From the NCBI GenBank assembly GCA_035535495.1, contig DATLQA010000272.1, positions 30,234-94,233 of the forward strand: 64,000 nt of DNA, given 5' to 3'. The stretch's first letter is position 1; every line of letters starts with the position of its first letter. The position numbers and the translations under genes were made by a program. The stretch is from DASUZB01 sp035535495. Its GTDB lineage: Bacteria; Actinomycetota; CALGFH01. The notes under the pieces are model-generated. The model searched no databases, was not told the DNA's origin, and was given only the letters and a program-made list of their open reading frames with translations. Positions 8,203 through 16,548 of the stretch are shown in pieces.

Positions 8203-8814
8203 TCAGCCGAGCGCGTCGAGTCGCGCGGCAATCTCGTCCTCCTCGATGGCGATGTAGAGGTCGCCAGGCTTGGTCAGCCCGAGCCGCTCCAGCGTGTCGA
8301 TGACCTGCTCGGCCGAGCGCTCCACCGGCTCCCGATCGGTGTGCGCCACCAGCTCCGGGTCCTCCGGGGCCTCGTACGGATCGGAGACGCCGGTGAAGTT
8401 GGCGATCTCGCCGGCGATCGCCTTGGCGTAGAGGCCCTTCGGGTCCCGCTCGGCGCAGGTCTCCAGCGGCGCGTCGACGAACACCTCGACGAAGTTCGGC
8501 ACGGCGGCGCGGACCTTGGCGCGCGCCTCCCGGTAGGGCGAGATCGCGGCCACCACCACCGCCACGCCGTGCTTGGCGAGCTTGCCCGCCACGTAGCCGA
8601 TGCGGGCGATGTTGGTGTCGCGGTCGGCCCGGCTGAAGCCGAGACCCTGGCACAGGTTGGTGCGGACCTCGTCGCCGTCGAGCAGCTCGACCCGGTGGCC
8701 ACGGTCGGCGAGCGCGACCGTGACGGTGCGGGCGAGGGTCGACTTGCCCGCACCGGAGAGGCCGGTGAGCCAGAGCACGAAGCCCGGTGAGTCGGACCAG
8801 GACTGTCCCGTCAT
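8203..8814 (-). CDS. cysC: Adenylylsulfate (APS) kinase
   Basis: 203 residues. The P-loop GLSGAGKST lies at 18-26, followed by LLDGDEVR, FSRADRDTNIARIGYVA and ISPYREAR, all standard APS kinase signatures. It phosphorylates APS to PAPS in the cytosol. The length is normal and the protein stands alone rather than fused to CysN. ATG at 8814 overlaps the stop of sat by 4 bp (ATGA). Its neighbours are sat upstream and the PHP phosphatase downstream, inside a polysaccharide gene run, which points to PAPS for sulfation rather than only for cysteine synthesis. No PAPS reductase or sulfotransferase is visible in the window. Confidence 0.93.
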   Translation of the reverse strand: MTGQSWSDSPGFVLWLTGLSGAGKSTLARTVTVALADRGHRVELLDGDEVRTNLCQGLGFSRADRDTNIARIGYVAGKLAKHGVAVVVAAISPYREARAKVRAAVPNFVEVFVDAPLETCAERDPKGLYAKAIAGEIANFTGVSDPYEAPEDPELVAHTDREPVERSAEQVIDTLERLGLTKPGDLYIAIEEDEIAARLDALG

Positions 8815-10004
8815 GCCAGTGCCTTTCCGTTCCGCCCGTTGGTGCCTTCCTGGTAGGCCTCGGTGAGCACCGCCGCCACCTCGGGGCGGGAGAACTCCGG
8901 CGGGGGCAGCTCGCCGGCGACCAGCATGGCCCGCACCTGCGTGCCCGACAGGCTCACGTGCGCGTCACCCGGGTGCGGGCAGGTCTTGGCGGTGGCCATG
9001 GCGCCGCAGGTACGGCAGAAGAAGGCGTTGTCGAACAGCAGCGGGGTGATGCCGAGCTCCTCGGGGGGGAGCGAGGCGATCAGCTCCTGCGCCTCGTAGG
9101 TGCCGTAGTAGGCGCCGACGCCGGCGTGGTCCCGCCCGACGATGAAATGGGTGCAGCCGTGGTTCTTGCGGACCAGCGCATGCAGCACCGCCTCCCGCGG
9201 TCCCGCGTAGCGCATCGGCGCCACCAGGGCGGCCAGCACCACCCGCTCGGCCGGGAAGTACGACAGCACCGCCTCGTAGGCGCGCAGCCGCACCTCGACC
9301 GGGACGTCACCTTCCTTGGTCGGGCCGACCAGGGGGTGGAGGAGCAGCCCGTCGCACACCTCCAGGGCGCACTTGAGCAGGTACTCGTGGGCACGGTGCA
9401 CCGGGTTGCGGGTCTGGAACGCGGCGATCCGGCCCCAGCCGCGCTCGGCGAAGGCTGCCCGCGTCTGGGCCGGGGTCAGCGCGTAGGAGCCCGCCGGCCC
9501 GCCGGCCGGTCCCATGACCGCCCGCACCGGGCCGGCGACCGCTCTGGCCGGGCTTTGCAGCACCCTGGCCACCCCGGGGTGGGCCGGGTCGTCGGTGCCG
9601 TAGACGAGCTTGGCCTCGCGCTCGCGGTCGCGGTCGAAGACCTCGGTGACCTCGAGCACACCCACCAGGCGGCCCTCCGCCTCGCGCAGGGCGAGGAGGC
9701 CGCCGCGGAACTCGGCGTCGTCGGGGAGCCCGAGGCAGACCGGGATCGGCCAGATGGCGCCGTCGTCGGTGCGCATCGCCTCGGCGCAGGCCTCGTGTGC
9801 CGCCCGGCCCATGAAGCCCTCGAGCGGGCTGTAGGCCCCGGTGGCGATCGCCCGCAGGTCCGCCGCCTCGGCCGGGGTGAGCCGCAGCGCTGGCAGCCGC
9901 TCGGCCGCCTCGCGATCGTCAGGGTCCAGCCACCGCTCCACCAAGCGGCCGCCGTGGGGCCGTGCCGGCCCGCCGTTCGTTGCCGTCTCCAGCCTGATCG
10001 TCAC
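8811..10004 (-). CDS. sat: Sulfate adenylyltransferase (ATP sulfurylase, single-chain type)
   Basis: 397 residues from a GTG at 10004 that has GGAGG ten bases upstream; the frame is open further back to an ATG at 10049 but without a better site. The protein has an N-terminal PUA-like region, then the catalytic domain with the ATP-binding QTRNPVHRAHE (about 197-207), GRDHAGVG and a C-terminal FCRTCGAMATAKTCPH cluster seen in bacterial Sat enzymes. It makes APS from sulfate and ATP. First gene of the coupled run sat-cysC-PHP-epimerase-ligase-GT2. The sulfate importer lies about 6 kb away. Confidence 0.93.
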   Translation of the reverse strand: MTIRLETATNGGPARPHGGRLVERWLDPDDREAAERLPALRLTPAEAADLRAIATGAYSPLEGFMGRAAHEACAEAMRTDDGAIWPIPVCLGLPDDAEFRGGLLALREAEGRLVGVLEVTEVFDRDREREAKLVYGTDDPAHPGVARVLQSPARAVAGPVRAVMGPAGGPAGSYALTPAQTRAAFAERGWGRIAAFQTRNPVHRAHEYLLKCALEVCDGLLLHPLVGPTKEGDVPVEVRLRAYEAVLSYFPAERVVLAALVAPMRYAGPREAVLHALVRKNHGCTHFIVGRDHAGVGAYYGTYEAQELIASLPPEELGITPLLFDNAFFCRTCGAMATAKTCPHPGDAHVSLSGTQVRAMLVAGELPPPEFSRPEVAAVLTEAYQEGTNGRNGKALA

Positions 10005-10154
10005 GTGACTTCGTCCTCCAGATCTCGCCAGGTCGAAATGGGCGGACATGACCGAGCTTATGAACCGTGCCACCGCACGCCGAGGCTCGATCGCCGTACC
10101 TGCCGCTACGGCGCGGACAGTACGCCTTGCTTGGCCAGGTCACGGGGCGTGCCC

Positions 10155-10190
10155 GGGGTTCGGGGGCTCATGGAGCGAAGCGGTAGCCCC
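10155..10190. repeat. Repeat A copy directly after the Wzz/BY-kinase stop codon
   Basis: A GC-rich imperfect palindrome: outer arms GGGGGCT and AGCCCC enclose GGAGCGAAGCGG, which contains the GCGAAGC mini-hairpin. It begins at the base after the TAA of the minus-strand BY-kinase gene. Near-identical copies occur at 46991-47075 (two) and 54719-54765. The remaining bases of the 186-bp gap before sat show no gene. Confidence 0.8.
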
Positions 10191-11900
10191 TTACCTGCGT
10201 TCGCCAAGCCGCTCCCTGGGTTTCGACCCGTTGGCCCCCAGATTCTGGGTGGGCTGGTGGCGCTTGCCGTCGTTGGCCTGCACCGCTTCGATCAGCCCTT
10301 TGTCGCCGTAGCCGTACCCGTAGCCGTAGCGGAGCGTGCCGAGCGGGCGGAGGCTGCGGGTCCCGACCAGGACGGCGCCGACCTCGTGGACCTGGTCGCG
10401 GCGGAAGCCCTCGGCGGCCTGCTGGATCGCCGTCCAGCGGCTGATCCCGGACCGCGCCACCAGCACGGTCCCGTCGGCCACCCCGGCGAGGGTGAGCGCG
10501 TCGGCCGAGAAGTGGGCGGGGGGCGTGTCGAGCAGCACGGTGATGTCGGTGGTGCGCAGCGTGATCAGCATCTGGCGGAGCTTGTCGGTCACCAGCAGCT
10601 CGCCGGGGTTGCGGCTGGGGTTGCCGGCGGGGAGGACCAGCAGGTTGTCCGCCACCGAGATGAACATCGACAGCACGTCGTGCCGTTCGCCCTGCAGCAG
10701 CTCGGCCAGGCCGGGCTGGCCCTGGATGCCGAGGAGCTTGTCGATCCCGGGGCGGCGCAGGTCGCTGGAGACCAGCAGCACCTGCCGTCCCTGGCGGGCC
10801 AGGGCGTGGCCGAGGTTGACGGCGAGGGTGGACTTGCCCTCGCCGGGGTCGGCCGAGGTGATCGCGAGCACCCGGACGTCGTCGCAGAGGCCGTGGCGGA
10901 GCAGCGCGGCCGCGACCCGGCGGTAGCCCTCGGCCGCCAGGCTGAACGGCGCGTTGACCACCGGGACCCGGCCCTTGCGGATACCGGCCCGCGCGACCGT
11001 GGCCAGCACCGGCAGCTCGGTGGCCGTCTCGACGTCCTCCGGGCTGACGATCTTGGGCGTGGCCGACTCCACCATCAGGGCGATCGCGATGCCGACGAGC
11101 AGCCCGAGCAGCAGCCCGATCACCAGCGAGGCGACCCGCCCGATGGGGGCGATCGCGGTGGTGAGAAACGGCTCGCCGAGCACGGCGGTCGAGGCGCCGA
11201 GGACGATCTGCTTCTCGCGGACCGCGCTGATCCGTCCCATCAGCGCGGTGTAGTCGTTCTGGGCGAGCTTGAGCAGGGTGGCGGTGCCGGTCTTCGGCGC
11301 GGTGCGGACCGGCCCGGCGGTGGCCTCCCTGTCCGCCTGGTCGGAGAGCTGCTGGATCCTGCGTTCCAGGGCGCGGCGCTGAAGCTCGTAGTTGGTCAGG
11401 ATCGATCTGACGTGGTTGGCGTCCTCGGTGTTGCGGCGGGTCGTCCAGAGCCTGGCGTAGCTCCGCGCCACCGCCACCGCCCGGTCGCCGATGCGGTCGA
11501 CGTAGACCAGGTCGACCAGGTTGGTGCCGGCGACCGGGGCGGCGCTCAAGCCCTTCAGCAGGGTGGCGGCGTCCAGGGTGCCGCGCGCCGGGCCCAGGCC
11601 GTCGAGCACCTGCTGGGCGACCGCGACGTCGTTGAGCGGGTCAGAGATGACCGCGTCCTTGGCGGGGTCGGCCACGGGGGCCTGCGCGGCGATCGCGTCC
11701 GAGGTGGTCTGCCCGACCCGCATGCGCACGGAGGCCTTCTGGGTCCCGCGGTTCGCCAGGGCGTTCGGCAGGACGGTCGTCCCGAGGGCCAGCCCGGCGC
11801 CCAGCGCGACCAGGACGACGAGCTTCCGTCGCCAGATCGAGCGGCCGTAGTCGGCCATCGTCGGGGCGGTGCGCCGCGAGCGGTCTCGGTCAGGGGGCAT
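10191..11900 (-). CDS. Wzz-type chain-length determinant fused to a bacterial tyrosine kinase
   Basis: 569 residues. Transmembrane helices at about 27-43 and 256-276 flank an external coiled-coil region, as in Wzz proteins. The cytosolic BY-kinase domain has Walker A SADPGEGKST (349-358), Walker A' SSDLRRP (378-384) and Walker B LLDTPP (456-461). A tyrosine cluster, YGYGYGYG (525-532), supplies likely autophosphorylation sites. The protein should control polymer length and export. ATG at 11900 with GGAG seven bases upstream. Fusion of both parts is typical of Gram-negative Wzc; many Gram-positives split them. Repeat A abuts its 3' end. Confidence 0.88.
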   Translation of the reverse strand: MPPDRDRSRRTAPTMADYGRSIWRRKLVVLVALGAGLALGTTVLPNALANRGTQKASVRMRVGQTTSDAIAAQAPVADPAKDAVISDPLNDVAVAQQVLDGLGPARGTLDAATLLKGLSAAPVAGTNLVDLVYVDRIGDRAVAVARSYARLWTTRRNTEDANHVRSILTNYELQRRALERRIQQLSDQADREATAGPVRTAPKTGTATLLKLAQNDYTALMGRISAVREKQIVLGASTAVLGEPFLTTAIAPIGRVASLVIGLLLGLLVGIAIALMVESATPKIVSPEDVETATELPVLATVARAGIRKGRVPVVNAPFSLAAEGYRRVAAALLRHGLCDDVRVLAITSADPGEGKSTLAVNLGHALARQGRQVLLVSSDLRRPGIDKLLGIQGQPGLAELLQGERHDVLSMFISVADNLLVLPAGNPSRNPGELLVTDKLRQMLITLRTTDITVLLDTPPAHFSADALTLAGVADGTVLVARSGISRWTAIQQAAEGFRRDQVHEVGAVLVGTRSLRPLGTLRYGYGYGYGDKGLIEAVQANDGKRHQPTQNLGANGSKPRERLGERR

Positions 11901-11957
11901 GTGCGCTCCAGTCGCCGGCCAGTCGGTGCCGGGATCGTGCGTTCGTCGGGTCAGGGC

Positions 11958-12611
11958 TCACGGAGTCGCGCTCAGCTCGGGCACGTACTGCATCGCGAAC
12001 GTCGCCGCCTCGAGCTTCGAGTGCATGTCCAGCTTCTCCAGGATGTTCTGGATGTGGGTGCGGACGGTGTGGGGGCTGATGAACAGCTCATGCCCGATCT
12101 GCGCATTGTCCCACCCACGGCGCAGCAGGAGGAGCACCTGCCGCTCGCGGGGCGACAGCCGGGACAGCGGCGAGTCGGCGGCGCTCTTCTGCAGCTCCAC
12201 CAGGCGCTTGAACAGGGTGGGGAGCATCGCGCGGGGGACCACGCCCTCGCCGTCAAGGGCCGCCTGGATGGTGCGGAGCACGGTGCGCGCGCCGCTGGTC
12301 TTGGTCACCACCGCCGGCGCGCCGGCCCGCACGGCCGCCACCACCAGGTCGAGGCCGGCCTCCTGGGCGAGGATCACCACCTTGACGTCCGGCTGCCTGG
12401 CCAGCAGCTTCTCGACCAGGGTCGGCCGGCGATCCAGCGCCAGGCTCGCGTCGACCAGCACCAGCTCGGGGCGGAGCCGCCCGACCTGGTCGACCAGGTC
12501 CTCGGCCGACGAGGTCTGGCCCACCACCAGGTGGTCGCTCTGCTTGTCGAGCAGTGCACGGAGCGCTTCGTTGAAGAGAGGTTGACTGTCCGCGAGCAAC
12601 ACTCGAGCCAT
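11958..12611 (-). CDS. LuxR/NarL-type response regulator
   Basis: 217 residues. An N-terminal receiver domain (about 1-120) precedes a LuxR helix-turn-helix (about 150-210, LSPRERQVLLLLRRGWDNAQIG and HTVRTHIQNILEKL). The phospho-acceptor is probably the Asp in LVLVDASLALD and the conserved Lys is in VTKTSG. The usual second acidic residue of the metal pocket is replaced: LLADSQ instead of a D-D pair, so phosphorylation may be weak or absent. ATG at 12611 is well supported by GGAGG upstream; the frame continues upstream without a better start. It lies between the BY-kinase gene and the divergent cytidylyltransferase gene and is a plausible local regulator. No histidine kinase is nearby. Confidence 0.85.
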   Translation of the reverse strand: MARVLLADSQPLFNEALRALLDKQSDHLVVGQTSSAEDLVDQVGRLRPELVLVDASLALDRRPTLVEKLLARQPDVKVVILAQEAGLDLVVAAVRAGAPAVVTKTSGARTVLRTIQAALDGEGVVPRAMLPTLFKRLVELQKSAADSPLSRLSPRERQVLLLLRRGWDNAQIGHELFISPHTVRTHIQNILEKLDMHSKLEAATFAMQYVPELSATP

Positions 12612-12914
12612 CCGCGTCCTCCGTCCCCGGCCCGACAGCCGTCCCGCCCGGCCGGGCGAGACGTACAGCGAGTACCAAGCGTGGGCATAGCGCCGGACAG
12701 TGCGCATACGCTCACGCAGTAGATCGGGCTACGATGAGCGAGCGATTTTCCCGCTCTGCCTGGTACATGCGCACCAGCAGGTGTTCGCGCCACCGCGCCG
12801 ACCAGCGGAATCGGCGACAATCATGCAGGTGTTGTAGGCGAAGCCCCCCCACCCGTCGATGGGCGCGATCCGCTGATGCGACCACCATCGGATGCGGTTG
12901 TCAGTCAGACGACG

Positions 12915-12945
12915 TTGACGTTCGGGGGGGCATGGTGACGACAAT
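12915..12945 (+). promoter_or_regulatory. Candidate promoter for the cytidylyltransferase gene
   Basis: TTGACG (12915-12920) and GACAAT (12940-12945) are 19 bp apart, within the 373-bp divergent spacer 12612-12984. The rest of the spacer contains a short GAGCG/CGCTC inverted repeat near 12740 and no credible gene. The 19-bp spacing is long, so confidence is modest. Confidence 0.35.
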
Positions 12946-12960
12946 CGGCCGGTCCTGGCA

Positions 12961-12979
12961 CGCACCTGTCGGAGGTGCG
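12961..12979 (+). promoter_or_regulatory. Hairpin that covers the ribosome-binding site of the cytidylyltransferase gene
   Basis: CGCACCT (12961-12967) and AGGTGCG (12973-12979) form a perfect 7-bp stem with loop GTCGG. The stem contains most of the Shine-Dalgarno sequence GGAGGTG (12971-12977), seven bases before the ATG at 12985. Folding would block initiation, suggesting translational control. Confidence 0.55.
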
Positions 12980-12984
12980 CTGAC

Positions 12985-13785
12985 ATGAAGGTCGTGCTGT
13001 TCTGCGGCGGGCTCGGCCTGCGCATCCGGGAGCACTCCGAGCACATCCCGAAGCCGATGGTCAGGATCGGCTACCGGCCGGTCCTCTGGCACGTGATGCG
13101 CTACTACGCCCACTACGGGCACAAGGACTTCGTGGTCTGCCTCGGCTACAAGGCGGACGTGGTCAAGCGCTACTTCCTCGACTACGACGAGACCCTGTCC
13201 AACGACTTCGTCCTGTCGCAGGGCGGCGGCGACCGCCGGGTCGACCTGCTCGGCAGCGACATCGACGACTGGCGCATCACCTTCCTCGACACCGGGCTGT
13301 ACGCCAAGATCGGCATGCGCCTCAAGGCGGCCCAGTCGCAGCTGGAGAACGAGGACCTGTTCCTCGCCAACTACGGCGACGTGCTCACCGACGCGCCGCT
13401 GCCCTCGCTGATCGAGGACTTCAAGAAGCGCGACGCGGTGGCGGCGTTCATCCGCGTGCCGCCCAGCTACACCTTCCACGTCGTCGGGATGAAGGACGAC
13501 CACCACGTCTCCCACATCGAGGACATCAAGACGACCGGGATCTGGCTGAACGGCGGCTACTTCATCTTCCGGCCGGAGATCTTCGACTACCTGCACGAGG
13601 GCGAGGAGCTGGTGGAGGAGCCGTTCCAGCGGCTCATCCAGGAGAACCGGCTGATCTCCTACCCGCACGAGGGCTTCTGGGCGCCGATGGACACCGTGAA
13701 GGAGCGGCAGGCCCTGGAGGCGATGTGGGAGGCCGGCGAGCCGCCCTGGGCGGTCTGGCAGGCCGGCGAGCAGGTCGGGCAGTGA
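12985..13785 (+). CDS. rfbF: Glucose-1-phosphate cytidylyltransferase-like nucleotidyltransferase
   Basis: 266 residues of the RfbF family, which makes CDP-glucose from CTP and glucose-1-phosphate. Visible signatures are VVLFCGGLGLRIRE at the N-terminus, IPKPMVRIGYRPVLWHVM, YYAHYGHKDFVVCLGYKAD, and the catalytic-site LANYGDVLTD. The glycine loop reads CGGLGLR rather than AGGLGTR. It overlaps the next gene by 4 bp, forming a two-gene unit with a PIG-L deacetylase. CDP-glucose 4,6-dehydratase (RfbG) is not visible in the window, so the sugar product is unknown. The ribosome-binding site lies in a hairpin (12961-12979). Confidence 0.85.
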   Translation: MKVVLFCGGLGLRIREHSEHIPKPMVRIGYRPVLWHVMRYYAHYGHKDFVVCLGYKADVVKRYFLDYDETLSNDFVLSQGGGDRRVDLLGSDIDDWRITFLDTGLYAKIGMRLKAAQSQLENEDLFLANYGDVLTDAPLPSLIEDFKKRDAVAAFIRVPPSYTFHVVGMKDDHHVSHIEDIKTTGIWLNGGYFIFRPEIFDYLHEGEELVEEPFQRLIQENRLISYPHEGFWAPMDTVKERQALEAMWEAGEPPWAVWQAGEQVGQ

Positions 13786-14432
13786 TCCAGCTGCCGTTCC
13801 CGTCAGGCCGTGACGGGGGCCTGCGGGTGCTGGCCATCGGCGCGCACTCCGACGACATCGAGATCGGCTGTGGCGGCACCGTCCTCCGGCTGGTGGAGGA
13901 CGGCCTGGCCGCGAGCGTCGGCTGGGTGGTGCTGTCCGCCGCCGGCGAGCGCGCCGAGGAGGCGCAGGCGAGCGCGGCCGCGTTCCTCAAGCAGGCGCCC
14001 GAGCACGAGGTGGTGCTGCGCGACTTCCGCGACGGCTTCCTGCCGTACTCGGGCTTCCAGGTCAAGGAGTTCTTCGAGGAGCTGAAGCGCTTCGACCCCG
14101 ACGTGGTGCTCACCCACCGCCGCGACGACGTGCACCAGGACCACCGGCTGGTGGGGGAGCTGACCTGGAACACCTTCAGGAACCACCTGGTGCTCGAGTA
14201 CGAGATCCCCAAGTACGAAGGGGACCTCGGCCACCCGAACCTGTTCGTGACCCTGGACCGGTCCCGCTGCGAGCGCAAGATCGAGCTGCTGATGGAGGGC
14301 TTCCGCTCCCAGCGTGACCGCCGCTGGTTCACGGAGGACACCTTCTGGTCGCTGCTGCGCCTGCGCGGCCTGGAGTCCAACTCGCCCACCACCTACGCCG
14401 AGGCCTTCCACGCCCGCAAAGTGGTGATCTAG
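13782..14432 (+). CDS. PIG-L/LmbE-family deacetylase
   Basis: 216 residues from the GTG at 13782, which overlaps the preceding stop (GTGA). Zinc-binding motifs are GAHSDDIEIGCGGT near residue 20 and RRDDVHQDHR in the middle. The family removes N-acetyl groups from sugars or sugar conjugates such as GlcNAc-PI or mycothiol precursors. Coupled to a nucleotidyltransferase, it probably deacetylates a nucleotide- or lipid-linked sugar; the substrate is unknown. The first motif has HSDD where HPDD is the more common form. Confidence 0.85.
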   Translation: MIQLPFPSGRDGGLRVLAIGAHSDDIEIGCGGTVLRLVEDGLAASVGWVVLSAAGERAEEAQASAAAFLKQAPEHEVVLRDFRDGFLPYSGFQVKEFFEELKRFDPDVVLTHRRDDVHQDHRLVGELTWNTFRNHLVLEYEIPKYEGDLGHPNLFVTLDRSRCERKIELLMEGFRSQRDRRWFTEDTFWSLLRLRGLESNSPTTYAEAFHARKVVI

Positions 14433-14508
14433 GCCCGGTCGGCGACGATCGTCCTCCCGGACCCAATACAGTGGTGCCGACCGGATCACCAGGGCGCGGG
14501 GAGGCGGC

Positions 14509-15054
14509 ATGGCATCGAGCCGGGACGCCGGCGCGGGCACGGTGGCGTCGCTGCGCGACGCGGAGGTGGCCGATCATCCGGCGATCCGCGAGATCATCAC
14601 GGCCGCGTACCGGGAGTACGAGACGGTGCTGCCGCCCGGCGGGTTCGAGATCTACCTCGAGGACCTGCTCGACCTCGACGGCCGCGCCGAGGTCGGCAGC
14701 CTGATCGTCGCCGAGCAGGCGGGCCGGGTGGTGGGCACCGTGACCTACTACGACGACGCCTCGGTCGAACGGCTCGGCTGGCCGTCGGGCTGGGCCGGCC
14801 TGCGCGCCCTCGGGGTCGATCCGGCCGCGCGCGGGTTCGGCATCGGTCGCCTGCTGATGCGGGAGTGCTTCGACCGGGCACGCGCGGTGGGCGCCCCCGT
14901 CCTCTGCCTGCACACGGCCGCGTTCATGACCGCCGCGGTCACCATGTACGAGGAGATGGGGTTCTGGCGCGCGCCCAAGTTCGACTTCGACCCCAAGGAC
15001 TACTACCCGGTCGCCGAGTCCGTCCAGGTGATCGCCTACCGCGTCGACCTGTGA
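14509..15054 (+). CDS. GNAT-family N-acetyltransferase
   Basis: 181 residues. Residues 10-165 form a GNAT domain, with the acetyl-CoA binding motif ALGVDPAARGFGIGRLL (R/Q-x-x-G-x-G/A loop) and the later YEEMGFWR. It transfers an acyl group from a CoA thioester to an amine; the target is unknown. The ATG at 14509 has GGGAGG five bases upstream. It stands alone, separated from the PIG-L gene by 76 bp and from the next gene by 84 bp. A small-molecule or antibiotic acetyltransferase role is as likely as a sugar role. Confidence 0.8.
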   Translation: MASSRDAGAGTVASLRDAEVADHPAIREIITAAYREYETVLPPGGFEIYLEDLLDLDGRAEVGSLIVAEQAGRVVGTVTYYDDASVERLGWPSGWAGLRALGVDPAARGFGIGRLLMRECFDRARAVGAPVLCLHTAAFMTAAVTMYEEMGFWRAPKFDFDPKDYYPVAESVQVIAYRVDL

Positions 15055-15138
15055 CCCGGCCTCGCGAAGATCCCCGGGCGGGGCGTGGCGACCTGATACG
15101 CTCGGAGAGCAGGGAAACCGTCTGGGCAGGAGCGTGCC

Positions 15139-15576
15139 GTGTCGGAACAGACTCCTCCGCCGCAGTGGGGCCCGTCCGAAGGTGATCCGCCAGGTGGGCA
15201 GCAGCCGTACGGCCCACCGCCCGGGGCGCCGCCGCCGCTCCCTCCCGACCAGGAGCGGACCTGGGGGATGCTCGCCCATCTCTCGGCGTTCGTGGCCGCC
15301 TACGTCGCGCTCGGCTTCCTCGGACCGCTGGTGGTGATGCTGGTCTTCGGACCCCGCTCGGCGTTCGTCCGGGAGCACGCCGTCGAGGCGCTGAACTTCA
15401 ACCTGACCTGGCTGATCTACATCTTCATCGCGATCATCCTGGCGTTCGTGCTCATCGGGATCCCGATCCTGATCGCGCTCGGCATCGCCTACCTGGTGTT
15501 CGTGGTGATCGCCGCGGTCAGGGCGAACGCCGGCGAGCACTACCGCTACCCGGGCACGATCCGCTTCGTGCGGTAG
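15139..15576 (+). CDS. DUF4870 membrane protein
   Basis: 145 residues. A Pro/Gly/Gln-rich cytoplasmic N-terminus of about 40 residues precedes a DUF4870 domain: WGMLAHLSAF, a first membrane helix, FVREHAVEALNFNLTW, then two hydrophobic helices and a short tail ending YPGTIRFVR. Function unknown; the family is common in Gram-positive bacteria and distantly resembles Tic20. GTG at 15139. It converges on cysA, 15 bp from its stop codon. Confidence 0.82.
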   Translation: MSEQTPPPQWGPSEGDPPGGQQPYGPPPGAPPPLPPDQERTWGMLAHLSAFVAAYVALGFLGPLVVMLVFGPRSAFVREHAVEALNFNLTWLIYIFIAIILAFVLIGIPILIALGIAYLVFVVIAAVRANAGEHYRYPGTIRFVR

Positions 15577-15591
15577 CGCCGCCCCGGCTGG

Positions 15592-16548
15592 CTAGGTCGA
15601 GAACTCCCTGACCCGGCTGGGGCGGACGAACACGATCTGGTCCTCGCGCAGCTCCAGCTGCTCGGCGTCCTCACGGGAGACCTGCGCGTACAGGCGCTGG
15701 CCGTCGGAGAGCAGCAGGTGCACCCGGACCTCGAAGCCGAGGTGGACCAGGCGCTCGATCATCGCCTCCGAGGTGGTCCCGTTCGGCTCGGTGCGGAGCT
15801 CGACGTCATGGGGGCGGAGCAGGCCGTCGCCGAGCCGGGTGACCGGTCCGACGAAGCCCATCACGAAGGCGTTGGCCGGCTGCTCGTACAGCTCGCGGGG
15901 CGCGCCGACCTGCTCGATCCGGCCGTGGTTCATGACCACGATCCGGTCGGCCACCTCCATCGCCTCCTCCTGGTCGTGGGTGACGAACACGGTGGTCACG
16001 TGCACCTCGTCGTGGAGGCGGCGGAGCCAGGCCCGCAGCTCCTTGCGGACGCGGGCGTCCAGCGCTCCGAACGGCTCGTCCAGCAGCAGCACCTGGGGCT
16101 CGACGGCGAGCGCCCTGGCGAGCGCCATGCGCTGGCGCTGCCCGCCGGAGAGCTGGGCGGGGTACCGGTCGGCCAGCCCGGGCAGCTGGACCAGCTCCAT
16201 CAGCTCGTCGACCCGCCGGCGGATCTCGACCTTTCCCCGGCGCTGGACCTTGAGGCCGAAGGCGATGTTCTCCCGCACGGTCATGTGCTTGAACGCGGCG
16301 TAGTGCTGGAAGACGAACCCGACCCCGCGGCGCTGGGGCGGCTGCCTGGTGGCGTCGCGGCCGTCGATCTCCACCGCGCCGGCGTCGGGCCGCTCCAGCC
16401 CGGCGATCACCCGCAGGAGGGTCGACTTGCCGCTGCCGCTCGGGCCGAGCAGCGCGGTGAGCGAGCCGCTGGGGATCTCGACCGAGACGTCGTCCAAGGC
16501 CTCGAAGTCGCCGAAGCGCCGCGAGACCCCCCGGATCGTGATCGACAT
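15592..16548 (-). CDS. cysA: Sulfate/thiosulfate ABC transporter ATP-binding protein
   Basis: 318 residues. Walker A GPSGSGKST, Q-loop VFQHYAAF, signature LSGGQRQRMALARAL, Walker B VLLLDEPFGALD and the H-loop VFVTHDQEEAMEVAD are intact. A C-terminal TOBE-like region contains the LRPHDVEL segment characteristic of CysA. The ATG at 16548 directly abuts the TAG of cysW. Last gene of the order sbp-cysT-cysW-cysA. It energises uptake of sulfate that can feed sat and cysC. Confidence 0.93.
   Translation of the reverse strand: MSITIRGVSRRFGDFEALDDVSVEIPSGSLTALLGPSGSGKSTLLRVIAGLERPDAGAVEIDGRDATRQPPQRRGVGFVFQHYAAFKHMTVRENIAFGLKVQRRGKVEIRRRVDELMELVQLPGLADRYPAQLSGGQRQRMALARALAVEPQVLLLDEPFGALDARVRKELRAWLRRLHDEVHVTTVFVTHDQEEAMEVADRIVVMNHGRIEQVGAPRELYEQPANAFVMGFVGPVTRLGDGLLRPHDVELRTEPNGTTSEAMIERLVHLGFEVRVHLLLSDGQRLYAQVSREDAEQLELREDQIVFVRPSRVREFST

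Noticed and set aside
8787..12722. Plus-strand open frame of 1311 codons across sat, the BY-kinase gene and the regulator
   Set aside because: It is antisense to well-supported genes with clear motifs; its translation is low-complexity His/Arg/Gly-rich sequence, a GC-driven artefact.
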